Shown: positions 1-9,554 of the stretch, piece after piece
How positions within the stretch are numbered: the stretch's first letter is position 1
Layout of the letters: each line of letters begins with the position of its first letter
NCBI RefSeq assembly: GCF_006151805.1
Contig: NZ_VDDA01000036.1
Coordinates: 1-41,413 of the forward strand
Source: Methylobacterium terricola
GTDB taxonomy: Bacteria; Pseudomonadota; Alphaproteobacteria; Rhizobiales; Beijerinckiaceae
DNA length: 41,413 bases
Direction: 5' to 3'
Made by a program: the position numbers and the translations under genes
Notes under the pieces: generated by a model
The model's input: only the letters and a program-made list of their open reading frames with translations
The model's database searches: none
What the model was told of the DNA's origin: nothing

Positions 1-156
1 GCCGCCGGTGACCGAGACGGCGTCGATGGTCTCGGTGCGCAGCTCGGCGGCGAGCTGCGTCAGGTCGCTCTCGGGCAGCTGGCGCAGGTCCGCGGGAACG
101 CGGACGCGGTCGAGGAGGGGAAGAACCAGTTCGGACACGTGGTGACACTCGCTCAT
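1..156 (-). CDS. dxs: 1-deoxy-D-xylulose-5-phosphate synthase, N-terminal part (runs off the left edge)
   Basis: Only the first 52 codons are present; the rest lies beyond position 1. The visible peptide has PLLDRVRVPADLRQLPESDL, then QLAAELR and ETIDAVSVTGG, which is the conserved start of DXS upstream of its thiamine-diphosphate domain. DXS condenses pyruvate and glyceraldehyde 3-phosphate to start the MEP isoprenoid pathway in the cytosol. The ATG at 156 gives about seven residues ahead of the conserved PLLDRV block. A GTG six codons in is an alternative start. The gene is divergent from the small secreted-protein gene at 406. I recognise the family from this N-terminus alone, so paralogues cannot be fully excluded. 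Confidence 0.85.
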   Translation of the reverse strand, partial: MSECHHVSELVLPLLDRVRVPADLRQLPESDLTQLAAELRTETIDAVSVTGG

Positions 157-405
157 TCGAGGGCGGACCCCGCCGGGCGTCGCGGCCCGGGGTCCTCGCA
201 GATGGCGGCCGTTATACCGCAAGCCGCCGATCGCGCCATCGGCGCCTCGCAACCGCTCCGGTTGCGGCTGTGCGCAGCAGAACAACTCCCAAGAACATCC
301 TGAACTCACGGTGAATTTCGGCGGCGGCGCGACAGCTGCGAGGGGATGCGTTAGAATGGCCGGACGCGGCGCGATCTCGCCAATACGCATCCCCACGGAG
401 GTCCG
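157..405. promoter_or_regulatory. Divergent intergenic region between dxs and a small secreted protein gene
   Basis: This 249-bp gap must hold the promoters of both divergent genes. An inverted repeat, GGACCCCG at 165-172 and CGGGGTCC at 188-195, lies just upstream of the dxs start and would form a hairpin in its leader. I see no clear sigma-70 boxes and no other gene. Confidence 0.4.
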
Positions 406-642
406 ATGAGACAGCAGATACCGGTGCGCGGGTTCATCCTGGGCATCCTGCTGACGTTGCCGGGTCAGGCGCGGGCGGTCCCGCTCTACCCCGCCCTGGA
501 CCCCGCCTGGCTGCCGCACTTGGCCCCTTGCGCGCCCGCCGACCGTACCTGCGACATCGTCTCGCGGCGGCGGGCTCCCGTCTGCGCCTGGCGGCGACGT
601 CCGACGCCGGAGGGCCCGCGGCGGGTCCGGATCTGCGGGTAA
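406..642 (+). CDS. Small secreted protein of unknown function (78 aa)
   Basis: The ATG has a good ribosome-binding site (GGAGG, six bases upstream). Residues 1-24 form a plausible Sec signal peptide: a basic start, a hydrophobic stretch FILGILLTL, and an ARA-type cleavage site before VPLYPAL. The mature part is about 54 residues and has four cysteines (CAPADRTCD, VCAW, RICG), so disulphides in the periplasm are possible. The stop is 35 bp before the start of the secreted nuclease at 678, so the two may share a transcript. I recognise no family. The arginine-rich C-terminus is unusual for a secreted protein but common in high-GC genomes. Confidence 0.6.
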   Translation: MRQQIPVRGFILGILLTLPGQARAVPLYPALDPAWLPHLAPCAPADRTCDIVSRRRAPVCAWRRRPTPEGPRRVRICG

Positions 643-677
643 CCCACACCGTGAGGCGACCTGCGAAACCGTTCGCG

Positions 678-1553
678 ATGTCCTCGTCCCGCGGCGCCGG
701 CCTGCTGCTCCTGCTGGCCTTGCCAGCGCCGGCGCTGGCGCGCAGCTGCCCGGAGCATTTCGCCGGCGGCACGCTCCCGGTGCTGACCAATCCGCGCCTC
801 TCCGCCGACACGACGCTCCTGTGCTACCAGGCCTTCGCAATCCTGTATTCGGGCCTCTCGCGCACGCCCCTCTACGCCGCCGAGCACATCACCGCCGCCC
901 AGGTCGAGGCCGCGCGCCGCGTCGACCGGGTCGATGCCTTCCACGAGGAGGAGCAGCTGCCGGAGGCGGCCCGCTCCGAGCTCTCGGATTACGCCGGCAG
1001 CGGCTGGGACCGGGGACACATGGCGCCGTCCGGCGACATGCCGACCCCGACCGCGCAGGAAGAATCCTTCAGCCTTGCCAACATCGTGCCGCAGAACCCG
1101 GACAACAACCGCGGGCTCTGGGCCGGAATCGAGAGCAGCGTCAGGGCGCTGGCGATCGCGCGCGGCGACCTCTTCGTCGTGACAGGGCCGCTGTTCGAGG
1201 GCGCGAGCGTGCAGTCCCTGCGCGGCCGGGTGCTGATCCCGACCCGGCTGTTCAAGGCGGTCTACGACGCCAATCGCGGCGAGGCGGCAGTCTACCTGTC
1301 CGGCAACGCCCCGGGCGATGCCTGGGAGGCGATCTCCCTCGACCAGCTCGCGGCGATCGGCGGCCTCGTCGCCTTCCCGGACCTGCCGGACTCCGTCCGC
1401 CGCCGCATCATGCCGTTGCCCGAGCCGAAGCGCGACGAACATGCCGGCGGCCCGCGCAGCCGCCGCGAACCGGGCTTCCTCGACTGGCTCACGGCTGAGC
1501 TGCGCCGCGCCGCCCGTCGCGCCTGGCGCGACCTCCTCCGCTCGCTGTTCTGA
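678..1553 (+). CDS. Secreted DNA/RNA non-specific endonuclease (NUC1 / Endonuclease_NS family)
   Basis: This 291-residue protein starts at the ATG at 678. That start gives a clean signal peptide (hydrophobic LLLLLALPAPALA, cleaved near ALA-RS); the frame is open upstream, but the earlier residues look non-coding. The catalytic signature DRGH is at residues 111-114, inside WDRGHMAPSGDM, and H114 is the expected general base. The NIVPQ block that follows supplies the metal-binding asparagine. Family members are Mg-dependent nucleases that cut single- and double-stranded DNA and RNA. The signal peptide places this one in the periplasm or outside, where it could degrade nucleic acid for nutrients or defence. 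The basic, proline- and arginine-rich C-terminal tail after about residue 240 has no known domain. The nearest genes are on the same strand. Confidence 0.9.
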   Translation: MSSSRGAGLLLLLALPAPALARSCPEHFAGGTLPVLTNPRLSADTTLLCYQAFAILYSGLSRTPLYAAEHITAAQVEAARRVDRVDAFHEEEQLPEAARSELSDYAGSGWDRGHMAPSGDMPTPTAQEESFSLANIVPQNPDNNRGLWAGIESSVRALAIARGDLFVVTGPLFEGASVQSLRGRVLIPTRLFKAVYDANRGEAAVYLSGNAPGDAWEAISLDQLAAIGGLVAFPDLPDSVRRRIMPLPEPKRDEHAGGPRSRREPGFLDWLTAELRRAARRAWRDLLRSLF

Positions 1554-1566
1554 CGAGACATCCTGC

Positions 1567-1839
1567 ATGCCCGCGCACGCGAAGCCCGCCTTTACCCCCT
1601 TCGCCGACGACGAGGCGGTCCAGACCCTCGGCGGCCTGACCCTGGAGAACGGCAAGGCCCGGATCGCGCTCCACGGCGCCCTCGATTTCGCGCGGGACCG
1701 CGAGAGCCTGGGACGGGCGAGGGCGCTCGCGGAGACCCTGGCGGCGATCGTGGCGGCGCTGGAGGGCGAGGCGGACCTGCCCGAGCGCGCAGAAGAAGCC
1801 CGGGTGGCGACGCAGGAGGTCAAGAACCCGTTCGGGTGA
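1567..1839 (+). CDS. Conserved hypothetical protein (90 aa)
   Basis: The ATG at 1567 is 13 bp after the nuclease stop, so co-transcription is likely. The protein is acidic and helical in its second half (ALAETLAAIVAALEGEADL). The first half has a short segment, GGLTLENGKARIALHGALDF, that looks like two beta strands. There is no signal peptide or membrane segment. I recognise no named domain. The composition and frame look like a real small cytosolic protein. The ribosome-binding site is weak, which fits translational coupling to the gene before it. Confidence 0.65.
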   Translation: MPAHAKPAFTPFADDEAVQTLGGLTLENGKARIALHGALDFARDRESLGRARALAETLAAIVAALEGEADLPERAEEARVATQEVKNPFG

Positions 1840-1983
1840 GACGGCAGGCCCGGGGCGCCCTCGCGCCGCCTTGCACCCCCCCGGCGGCCCTGGTAAGCGC
1901 GGGAGCACTCCCCATTCCCACGCGCGGCCGCCCGCGCCGGCGCCCGGCGGCCTCGATCGTCTTCCGGGAGCCGGCCTGAATCC

Positions 1984-2039
1984 GGCAAGGATCTCTCGGC
2001 AAAGATCTCCCGGCAAGGATCTCCCGGCAAGGATCTCTC
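1984..2039. repeat. 14-bp tandem repeat, four copies, ahead of ettA
   Basis: The unit GGCAAGGATCTCTC recurs at 1984, 1998, 2012 and 2026 with one or two changes per copy, and a partial fifth copy starts at 2040. It lies in the 239-bp gap between the 90-aa gene and ettA, ending about 40 bp before the ettA start. It may fall in the ettA leader. No gene is supported in the rest of this gap. Confidence 0.85.
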
Positions 2040-2078
2040 GGCCGGACCGCGCGCCAGAACCCGAAAAGGATCACCGCC

Positions 2079-3731
<1,653 letters not shown>

Positions 3732-3787
3732 CCGGCGGGACAGGGGCGGCGTTCCGGCGCCGCCCCCTTCGATGAGGTTCGGACAAT

Positions 3788-3815
3788 AAAAAAAGGGCCC
3801 CGCGGGGCCCTTTTT
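3788..3815. terminator. Bidirectional rho-independent terminator after ettA
   Basis: The 16-bp palindrome GGGCCCCGCGGGGCCC (3795-3810) is flanked by A7 on the left and T5 on the right. It can stop ettA transcripts and also those of the convergent export-lipoprotein gene. Confidence 0.95.
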
Positions 3816-3834
3816 CGTGTCCTGAGACCGCCGC

Positions 3835-3860
3835 GCCGTCGAACGGATCCGTTCGACGGC
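3835..3860. repeat. Perfect 26-bp palindrome centred on GGATCC
   Basis: GCCGTCGAAC, GGATCC and GTTCGACGGC form an uninterrupted palindrome between the ettA terminator and the stop of the convergent export gene. There is no T-tract, so it may be a factor-dependent stop, an mRNA-stabilising hairpin for the minus-strand gene, or a protein-binding site. Confidence 0.8.
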
Positions 3861-3956
3861 GCAAGGCAAGCCCGAACGGGCGCCGGCGCCGATGCGCCGG
3901 ACGCCACGGCATCGACGTGCGATGCCAAGGCGCGAGGGCATGATCCGCCCTGGCCC

Positions 3957-5189
3957 CTACCGGGTCGCCGAGTACAGCGAGGCGCCGGAGGCGATCGGCG
4001 AGGTGACGGTGGAGAACACGCTGAGCACCTTCTGGACCTCGGTGAAGGGCGCGTTCGAGACGTAGACGAGGTCGCGGTTGCGCATCCGGAACGCCTGCGA
4101 GACGAACAGGCTGTTGGGGTCGCGCATGTTGATCCGGTAGACCACCGGCACGAAGTTCGAGGAGACGAGCGGGCTGTTCGGGCGCAGGCGGCGCACCACC
4201 GAGGCCGGCTCGAACCGGAACACGAACACGCCGGCCGGGTCGGCCTGGAAGTCGCGCAAGCCCCCGGACTTGGCGAGCGCCTGGGCCAGGGTGATGCCCT
4301 CGGCGGAGAACGGGATCTCGAAATTCGCCCCCGTCGCGCCGACCGCCAGGAAGGTCTGGGGGTCGCGCACCAGGGTGAGGGTGTCGCCCGGACGCAGGAA
4401 GATGTTCTCGCGCGGGTTCGAGACCACGGCGGTGAGCGGCACCGTCGCGGTGGTGGAGCCGCGCGACAGCCGCACGAAGGTCTCGTTGACCGGCGCCGAG
4501 ACGCCGCCCGCCGTGGCGATGACGTCGAGCAGCCGGTCGCCCTTCTCGGTCAGCGGCACGCGGCCGCCGCCGAGATTCGAGACCGGCCCGCCGCGGCTCG
4601 CCGCCGCCAGGCGGGCGCCGCCGCCGGCTGCCGCCGCCTCGCCCAGCACCGTGACGCTGGTGCTGAGCGGCGAGTTCACGGTGAGGAGCACCTGCGGCTG
4701 GATCGCCTTGCCGGCGAGCTCCTGCTCGATCTGCGCCTGCACGTCCGGGGCGCGCTTGCCCGCCACCTTGATGCGGCCGGCATAGGGCACCGAGATCGTG
4801 CCGTCGCGGGCCACGATCTGCTCGGGGATGCTGGAGGATTTCGAGCCGGTGGACATGCCCCCCATCATGGGGGCGGAGAACAGGCCGCCGCTGCCGGCCT
4901 CCCAGATCGTCACCGTCACGGCGTCGCCGACGCCGATCACCGGCTGCACCGACGGGCGCCGGTCGCCGAACGAGGCGAGCAGGCTGTCGAGGGGCCGGCC
5001 GCGCAGGGCCTCGACCACCGCGGCATCGACGTCGACGATCTCGTAGCGGGCGAGCAGGCCCTGGTCGGTGGCGATGTCGGCGCCCTCCGCGACCGCGCTC
5101 GCCGTCGGGCCGGCCGCAGGCAGGAAGCTGCTGCACCCCCCGATGAAGCAAGCGGCCACCAGGACCGCTGGCATACCGACGCGCACCAT
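3957..5189 (-). CDS. Polysaccharide export outer-membrane lipoprotein (Wza/KpsD-type, Poly_export plus SLBB)
   Basis: This 410-residue protein uses the ATG at 5189, which has a GGAGGG ribosome-binding site about nine bases upstream. Its signal peptide ends in a lipobox IGGC with the acylated cysteine at residue 19 followed by Ser, which predicts the outer membrane. A Poly_export domain begins near VIGVGDAVTVTIWEAG and RDGTISVPYAGRIKVAGK. SLBB-like segments follow, with the characteristic FLRPGDTLTLVRDP and a C-terminal RNRDLVYVSNAP. The family forms the outer-membrane channel for capsular or exopolysaccharide. The gene is divergent from the KpsS-like gene across a 660-bp gap, so it probably serves the capsule locus to its right. 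Partner Wzc/KpsE and KpsM/T genes are not in view. Confidence 0.92.
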   Translation of the reverse strand: MVRVGMPAVLVAACFIGGCSSFLPAAGPTASAVAEGADIATDQGLLARYEIVDVDAAVVEALRGRPLDSLLASFGDRRPSVQPVIGVGDAVTVTIWEAGSGGLFSAPMMGGMSTGSKSSSIPEQIVARDGTISVPYAGRIKVAGKRAPDVQAQIEQELAGKAIQPQVLLTVNSPLSTSVTVLGEAAAAGGGARLAAASRGGPVSNLGGGRVPLTEKGDRLLDVIATAGGVSAPVNETFVRLSRGSTTATVPLTAVVSNPRENIFLRPGDTLTLVRDPQTFLAVGATGANFEIPFSAEGITLAQALAKSGGLRDFQADPAGVFVFRFEPASVVRRLRPNSPLVSSNFVPVVYRINMRDPNSLFVSQAFRMRNRDLVYVSNAPFTEVQKVLSVFSTVTSPIASGASLYSATR

Positions 5190-5851
5190 GCACCACCCTC
5201 CGACACCACAAGGGGGCCGTCGGCCACGGCCCCTCCGGTCTTCACTCCATCGATGCCGGCCGCGACCGGACCGGCATCCGCCGCACCGCTCGAGCCGGCG
5301 CGCAGCCGCGCGGCCGTACCGGCCACGCTTCGCCATCCTTCCTCTAGCACCCCGGATCGCTACGATCGAATGAACGGGGCGCCGCGGGAGCCGCGCGATG
5401 CATATGCGGCGCGTGTGTTGCACGGGACCCACGGCGGTGGGCCCGGCGGTGAGGCCGTCGGCCGCAAATGCGTCGCGAGCGTGGCGGTGGACCCCGTCAC
5501 CCGTGGCGCGGATGCATCGATCGGTGCGCCGGGATGTGAATCACGGGCATGACCCCGGAATCTCCACGTTCCTGCCCAGATCGCAGGCCTAATGGCGGCG
5601 GTCGGCCGGATCGTCGGCCCTGGCATGACGCATCCGCGACACGGCGATTTCTCGCGAGTGTTGCAGACTTGCCATTGCCCGTCCGGGACCGGCCGATACT
5701 GTCCGCCTCGTCAGCGGCACGCGCGCGGTTCGCGCGCCCCGAATGTCCGTCCGGGCAGGCTGGCCGCAGCCTGCTCGGGCCTTCGCCGTCCCAGGGCCCG
5801 CCGGCAGATCGTGATCGGCCGCCGGCTCCCGCCCAGACCCGAGGTGTGCCC
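5190..5851. promoter_or_regulatory. Long divergent intergenic region between the export lipoprotein and the KpsS-like gene
   Basis: About 660 bp with no supported gene; promoters for both divergent capsule genes should be here. It contains a small hairpin (CCCAC at 5428-5432 with GTGGG at 5437-5441). An open frame from 5549 runs into the KpsS-like gene, but its peptide is low-complexity and rich in Pro, Arg and Ser, so I do not treat it as coding. Confidence 0.4.
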
Positions 5852-7222
5852 GTGAGAGCTGATCCCGCGCGAACCGTCGAGCCGAGCCAGCAGGAATCCC
5901 GCGGCGACCCCCGGTCGTCCGCCCGTCCGGGCCGGCGCCAGGTCTTCCTGTTCCTGCAGGGGCCGATCACGCCGTACTTCGCCCGGGTCGCCGATGCCCT
6001 GGAGGCGCGGGGCCACCGCTGCCTGCGGGTGAATCTCTGCTTCGGCGACTGGATGTTCTGGCGCCGGGCCGGCGGGGTCAATTTCCGCGGCACCCGCGAG
6101 ACCTGGCCGGCCTTCATCGCCGACCTGATCGACCGCGAGGGCGTGACCGACCTGATGCTGCTCGGCGAGCAGCGCTACTACCACAAGGTCGCGGTCGCCG
6201 CCGCCAAGGCCCGCGGCCTGAACGTCACGGTGACGGATTTCGGCTACCTGCGGCCGGACTGGATCACGCTGGAGCGCGACGGCATGTCGGGCGACAGCTG
6301 CTTCCCGAAGGATCCGGACGCCGTGATGGCGCTCGCCGCCCAGGCGCCCGAGCCCGACCTGGTGCCGCGCTACCGCGACAGCTTCCAGCTCCAGGCCGTC
6401 TGGGACATGGCCTACCACCTGATGAGCAACTGGCTGTGGTGGCTCTATCCGGGCTACAAGTCGCACCAGGTGCACCACAATGCCCTGATCTATCTCGGCA
6501 CCGGCCTGCACATGCTGCGCGCCAAGCGCACCGGCCCGCGGGTCGACGCCCTGGTGCGCCGCCTGCGCGAGGCCGGCACGACCTACTACGTGCTGCCGCT
6601 GCAGATGGAGAACGACTTCCAGCTGCGCGCCTACTCGCCGTTCTTCGACCTGAAGACGCCGATCCACGCGGTGATCCGCTCCTTCGCCGAGCACGCGCCG
6701 TCCGACTCGCGCCTGCTGGTCAAGATCCACCCCCTCGATCCCGGCATCCGCAACTGGGCGCGGATCGTGCGGCGCTCGGCGGAGAAGTGGGGCGTCTCCG
6801 ACCGGGTCAACTTCGCCGATGGCGGCGATCTCGGCGCGATGTTGGACGGATGCCGCGGGGTCGTCACGGTCAACAGCACCGTCGGCCTGTGGTCGATGCG
6901 CGCCAACAAGCCGACCATGACGCTCGGTGCTGCGATCTACGACATCCAGGGCCTGACCTACCAGGGTGCGCTGGAGACGTTCTGGACGCAGGCCGAGCCG
7001 CCCAGCCGCGCGCTGTGGGACGCCTTCATCAAGGCGATCGTCGCCAACATCCAGATCCGCGGCGTCTACTACAAGGCCGAGGGCATGGCGGCCGCGGTGG
7101 AGGCCACCGCCTCCCGCCTCGACCTGACCCAGGGCGCCTGGCTCGAGGTCCGCTCCCGAGCCCGCACGATCCCCGATGCCGGCGACGACCTGCCGGGCCT
7201 CGAGGCGCTGCAGAACGCCTGA
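5852..7222 (+). CDS. kpsS: KpsS-like capsule polysaccharide biosynthesis protein (Capsule_synth family)
   Basis: About 456 residues. I chose the GTG at 5852 because GAGG lies seven bases upstream and the recognisable fold begins soon after (QVFLFLQGPITPYFARVADALEARG, given here only to locate it). Family landmarks include LRVNLCFGDW, DLMLLGEQRYYHK, the mid-protein YYVLPLQMENDFQLR, KIHPLDPG and the GVVTVNSTVG turn that holds nucleotide-sugar in these transferases. In enterobacteria KpsS adds the first beta-Kdo to a lysophosphatidylglycerol anchor on the inner face of the cytoplasmic membrane. Rhizobial rkp loci carry a related protein. It is divergent from the export lipoprotein and convergent with the KpsC-like gene, with terminators between them. 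The precise sugar and acceptor are inferred. Confidence 0.88.
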   Translation: MRADPARTVEPSQQESRGDPRSSARPGRRQVFLFLQGPITPYFARVADALEARGHRCLRVNLCFGDWMFWRRAGGVNFRGTRETWPAFIADLIDREGVTDLMLLGEQRYYHKVAVAAAKARGLNVTVTDFGYLRPDWITLERDGMSGDSCFPKDPDAVMALAAQAPEPDLVPRYRDSFQLQAVWDMAYHLMSNWLWWLYPGYKSHQVHHNALIYLGTGLHMLRAKRTGPRVDALVRRLREAGTTYYVLPLQMENDFQLRAYSPFFDLKTPIHAVIRSFAEHAPSDSRLLVKIHPLDPGIRNWARIVRRSAEKWGVSDRVNFADGGDLGAMLDGCRGVVTVNSTVGLWSMRANKPTMTLGAAIYDIQGLTYQGALETFWTQAEPPSRALWDAFIKAIVANIQIRGVYYKAEGMAAAVEATASRLDLTQGAWLEVRSRARTIPDAGDDLPGLEALQNA

Positions 7223-7251
7223 CCCGGACGGGCGCACGGGACGGGAGACCA

Positions 7252-7277
7252 GACGGGGCCGAAGAACGGCCCCGTTT
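7252..7277 (+). terminator. Rho-independent terminator after the KpsS-like gene
   Basis: The stem ACGGGGCCG / CGGCCCCGT with loop AAGAA is followed by TTTT. It sits 30 bp after the KpsS-like stop. Confidence 0.9.
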
Positions 7278-7281
7278 TCAT

Positions 7282-7317
7282 GTCCGGCGGCCCGGGCAGC
7301 GGAGCCCGGGCCCGGAC
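7282..7317 (-). terminator. Hairpin after the KpsC-like gene
   Basis: GTCCGG and CCCGGGC pair with GCCCGGG and CCGGAC to give a strong interrupted stem just beyond the minus-strand stop at 7322. There is no clear T-run, so termination is likely but not certain. Confidence 0.5.
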
Positions 7318-7321
7318 CCGA

Positions 7322-9286
7322 TCACCCCCGCCGCAGCACGCGGCGCCAGATCACCGACCAGACCTGCTTGAGCACGGCCTCGGGGGTGCGGGCACGGCGC
7401 GCCAGCTCGGGGTCGCCGGCGGCGAGGCGCTGCACCAGCACCTCGGGCGGGCAGGGCAGGCCGGTGCGCGGATCGAGGTAGCGCGGGTAGAGGATCAGGG
7501 CGGCGGCGACCAGCTCGTCGAGGGTGAGGCGCCGGGTGCGCCGGGAGCAGCCGGGATCCTCGGTCAGGCCCCAGCCGGCGTAGAACGGCAGGCCGTGGGT
7601 GGTGACCGGCTTGCCGCGCAGGAGCGCCTCGAAGCCGATCAGCGAGGTCACGACCTCGACCTTGTCCGCCGCCTCGATGGCGTCGATCGCCGAGACGTCG
7701 CGCAGGACCACGTCGGCATGGGCGGCGAGCTCGTCCGGCGGCACCCAGCCGGGCCGCAGGCCCGCCTCGACGTCGGGATGCGGCTTGAAGGCGATCACCG
7801 CATCGGGGTTGCGCCCGCGGGCGAGGCGCAGGAGCGCGGCATTGCCCGAGACCGTCGCACCGCCGAGGCGGATCGAGGCGTCGTTCTCGACCTGGCCGGC
7901 GACCAGCACCACCGGGCCCGGCCGCGGCATCGCCGGCATCGCGGCGCTGCCGACATTGTACTTGCTGACGCGGGCCTCGATCACCGCCTCGCGCAAGGCC
8001 GCGGCCCGGGCGAGGAGGTCGGGCGGGAAGGACCCGGTCTCGAGCAGGTGCTCGAGATCGCTCGGCCCCGTCGCGTCGTAGTAGACGCCGGCGGCGTCGA
8101 GGACGTGCGAGGCGCCGGGCCGCAGGGCGACGCCCAGCCCGATCGAGCGCAGGAAGCCATCCTCCATCCGCAGGAGCGGCACGCCGGCCTCGCGGCAGGC
8201 CTCCTCGGTCCCCGCCGGCATCCGGCTGGCCCAGGTCACCACGCGCCGGACCTCCGCCAGCTCGGCCGATGCCAGCGGCGCGTCGCCCCGGCGCACCACG
8301 GGGCGGTGGCCCGGCGCCGACAGGGTCCGGGTGATCCAGTCGCGCTTCCAGGCCGAGAAGCCGACGCAGAGGGTCGGCACCGCGTTCTCGCGCCAGCGCG
8401 ACGCGACGAGGTCGAGGACCGCCACCGCATCCTCGAACCGGGTCGGCGCCCCCGTATAGGGGTCGAAGTAGCGCGAGCAGACGAGGTAGGCGGCGGCGAA
8501 GACTTCTTCCGGCTTCCGTCGGCGGGTGCGCCGGGGCAGGTGGAGCCGGTCGTCGGTGAAGCTCCAGCCGGCATAGAAGGGCAGGCCGAAGCAGGTCACC
8601 GGCGTGCCCGCGAGCGCCGCCTCGAAGCCGGCATGGGCCGAGACGACGTAGACCCGGTCGCTGTCCTCGGCCACCGACCAGGCGGTGACCGGATCGCCCA
8701 CCAGGCGGGCGCCGGCGGCCTCGGCGGCGGCGGCATCGATGTGGCCGCGCCGGCCGATTCCGGCGGCGGGGTCCATCACCACCAGGCGCTCGGCCTCCGG
8801 CGCGTCGGCGGCGGCCGCCGCCAGCATCGCCGTGAAGGCGCTGGCCCCGGCCAGGCCGAAGCCGACCGTCGGGTCGCCGACCGCCTGATCGACGATGACG
8901 ATGCGTCGGCGGCCGGGCACGCGCGCCGGCAGGTCGCGGCGGCGGGGGTCGTTGTCGAGGCTGAGCCGTCCCGCACGCAGGCGCGCGATGCCGGACCGGG
9001 CGCGGGCCATCAGCTCGTCCGATTCCCAGCCGCCCTCCTCGAGCATCACCTCGAGCTCGCTCGGCGCCGTGGCGTCGTAATGGATCCCGAGCCCGTCGAT
9101 GATGTAGCTCAGGGGACGCTCGGCCTGGGCGTCGCCGAGACGCAGGAAGCCTGCGTCCCAGCGGTCGCTCAGGCGCACCCGCCGCGAGGTCGGCTCGCTG
9201 CCCAGGCGCCGCGAGCGCCGAGGGCCGGGCCCTTCCGACTCCGACGGCATCCGGGGCCACAACCGCTTCAGCTTGCCGCGATCCAT
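7322..9286 (-). CDS. kpsC: KpsC-like capsule polysaccharide transferase with two tandem Capsule_synth domains
   Basis: About 654 residues from the ATG at 9286 (GAGG just upstream). The protein is an internal duplication. Each half has a DGFLRS/DAGFLRLG-type start, a YYDATGPSDLE / HYDATAPSELE block, and the hallmark GLPFYAGW followed by an RRTRR segment. This two-domain layout is that of KpsC, a dual beta-Kdo transferase that builds the oligo-Kdo linker between lipid and capsule; RkpJ of rhizobia is of the same type. It acts at the cytoplasmic membrane with KpsS. It converges on the KpsS-like gene, so the two are not in one operon even though they work in sequence. The first domain keeps the motifs, so both halves may be active. 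Confidence 0.9.
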   Translation of the reverse strand: MDRGKLKRLWPRMPSESEGPGPRRSRRLGSEPTSRRVRLSDRWDAGFLRLGDAQAERPLSYIIDGLGIHYDATAPSELEVMLEEGGWESDELMARARSGIARLRAGRLSLDNDPRRRDLPARVPGRRRIVIVDQAVGDPTVGFGLAGASAFTAMLAAAAADAPEAERLVVMDPAAGIGRRGHIDAAAAEAAGARLVGDPVTAWSVAEDSDRVYVVSAHAGFEAALAGTPVTCFGLPFYAGWSFTDDRLHLPRRTRRRKPEEVFAAAYLVCSRYFDPYTGAPTRFEDAVAVLDLVASRWRENAVPTLCVGFSAWKRDWITRTLSAPGHRPVVRRGDAPLASAELAEVRRVVTWASRMPAGTEEACREAGVPLLRMEDGFLRSIGLGVALRPGASHVLDAAGVYYDATGPSDLEHLLETGSFPPDLLARAAALREAVIEARVSKYNVGSAAMPAMPRPGPVVLVAGQVENDASIRLGGATVSGNAALLRLARGRNPDAVIAFKPHPDVEAGLRPGWVPPDELAAHADVVLRDVSAIDAIEAADKVEVVTSLIGFEALLRGKPVTTHGLPFYAGWGLTEDPGCSRRTRRLTLDELVAAALILYPRYLDPRTGLPCPPEVLVQRLAAGDPELARRARTPEAVLKQVWSVIWRRVLRRG

Positions 9287-9554
9287 CCGCCTCTCACTCA
9301 CTGCGGACCGTGCCGCCCCGGCCATGCAACCTGGAGCAGGGGCCGTTCCACATCACCCCGACCCCGTCAAGCACGCCCGCCGCGCGCGGGGGAGCGGGTC
9401 CCGGTCGGTCGGGCGTCTGTCCCGCATCGGTCTTCGTTACAGTCGTTCTGATTTTTCCGATCCCACGGCAACCGGATTTTTTCGCGCCCCGGCCTGAGCG
9501 CCGTGCTACAGGCGCGGCCGTGCCGCCGTGGTCCGATCATCCGGGAGCAGAACC
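9287..9554. promoter_or_regulatory. Divergent region between the KpsC-like and dehydrogenase genes
   Basis: This 268-bp gap should hold the promoters of two divergent capsule genes. A T-rich patch (ATTTTTCC near 9450 and GATTTTTTCG near 9475) stands out from the GC-rich surroundings. I see no ORF worth calling. Confidence 0.35.

Noticed and set aside
5549..5845. N-terminal extension of the KpsS-like frame
   Set aside because: Low-complexity Pro/Arg/Ser peptide; the GTG at 5852 has a ribosome-binding site and fits the family length.
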